From assembly GCA_017442025.1 (NCBI GenBank), contig JAFSBD010000323.1, positions 1 to 6,442 of the forward strand: DNA of 6,442 nt. Direction: 5' to 3'. Every line of letters starts with the position of its first letter. The stretch's first letter is position 1. Origin of the DNA: Clostridia bacterium (GTDB lineage Bacteria; Bacillota; Clostridia; Oscillospirales; QAKW01). The translations under genes and the position numbers were made by a program. Shown here piece by piece: positions 6,392 to 6,442 of this stretch. The notes under the pieces are model-generated. The model was given only the letters and a program-made list of their open reading frames with translations, ran no database searches and was not told the origin of the DNA.

Positions 6392-6442
6392 TTATAACTT
6401 TATCATGTCTCCAATCTTTTTTTCCCATTCTTCCGGTTCAAA
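6392..6442 (-). CDS. C-terminal end of an unidentified gene, probably a glycosyltransferase (partial)
   Basis: Only the last 16 codons are present, reading FEPEEWEKKIGDMIKL and ending in TAA at 6394-6392. The reading frame enters from the window edge. It stops 12 nt before the next start codon, and that gap carries the ribosome binding site of the next gene, so the two are probably co-transcribed. An acidic/aromatic stretch followed by a W...I...L amphipathic end is common at the C-terminus of GT4-type glycosyltransferases, and the operon context agrees. This is too short to assign a family, so the product is a guess from context; that it is a real gene end is fairly likely from the tight spacing. 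Confidence 0.45.
   Translation of the reverse strand, partial: FEPEEWEKKIGDMIKL

Noticed and set aside
1..6442. CRISPR array, tRNA/rRNA, insertion sequence or phage genes
   Set aside because: No regular repeats, cloverleaf-like segments, terminal inverted repeats or transposase/phage motifs were seen on either strand.

Overview
All of this window codes on the minus strand. It reads as an internal piece of a surface-polysaccharide (capsule, exopolysaccharide or teichoic-type polymer) biosynthesis operon from a low-GC bacterium. The AT-rich sequence, the strong GGGAG/AAAGGAG ribosome binding sites, the TTG start and the style of the proteins (EpsG-type polymerase, LicD, Clostridia-like glycosyltransferases) suggest a Firmicute, probably a Clostridia-like gut anaerobe. 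That placement is inference; the sequence holds no taxonomic marker.

Transcription runs from high to low coordinates. The order is: the last 16 codons of an unidentified gene (6442-6392); a family 2 glycosyltransferase (6379-5447); a GT4-type glycosyltransferase starting with TTG (5433-4207); a polytopic EpsG/Wzy-type polymerase overlapping it by 4 nt (4210-3089); a second GT4-type glycosyltransferase (3086-1947); a hexapeptide-repeat O-acetyltransferase that overlaps the previous gene and is split by a one-base frameshift in a G6 run (1963-1428); an unusual GNT-I-like/HlpA-like glycosyltransferase (1377-394); and the first 128 codons of a LicD-family phosphotransferase that runs off the window edge (386-1). 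The longest gap between genes is 50 nt, and I see no terminator or promoter inside, so one transcript probably spans the window.

Taken together, the glycosyltransferases would build an oligosaccharide repeat unit on a lipid carrier. The EpsG/Wzy-type protein would polymerise it. The acetyltransferase and LicD would add O-acetyl and phosphocholine-like (or other phospho-substituent) groups. The initiating sugar-phosphate transferase, the Wzx flippase and the chain-length regulators are not in the window and should lie on either side.

The most interesting feature is the acetyltransferase. Adding one G to the run at 1706-1711 would restore a complete, ordinary 178-residue protein. The run could therefore be a phase-variation switch for polysaccharide O-acetylation, a fresh pseudogene, or a sequencing error. 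I found no RNA genes, CRISPR arrays, insertion sequences or clearly novel system.
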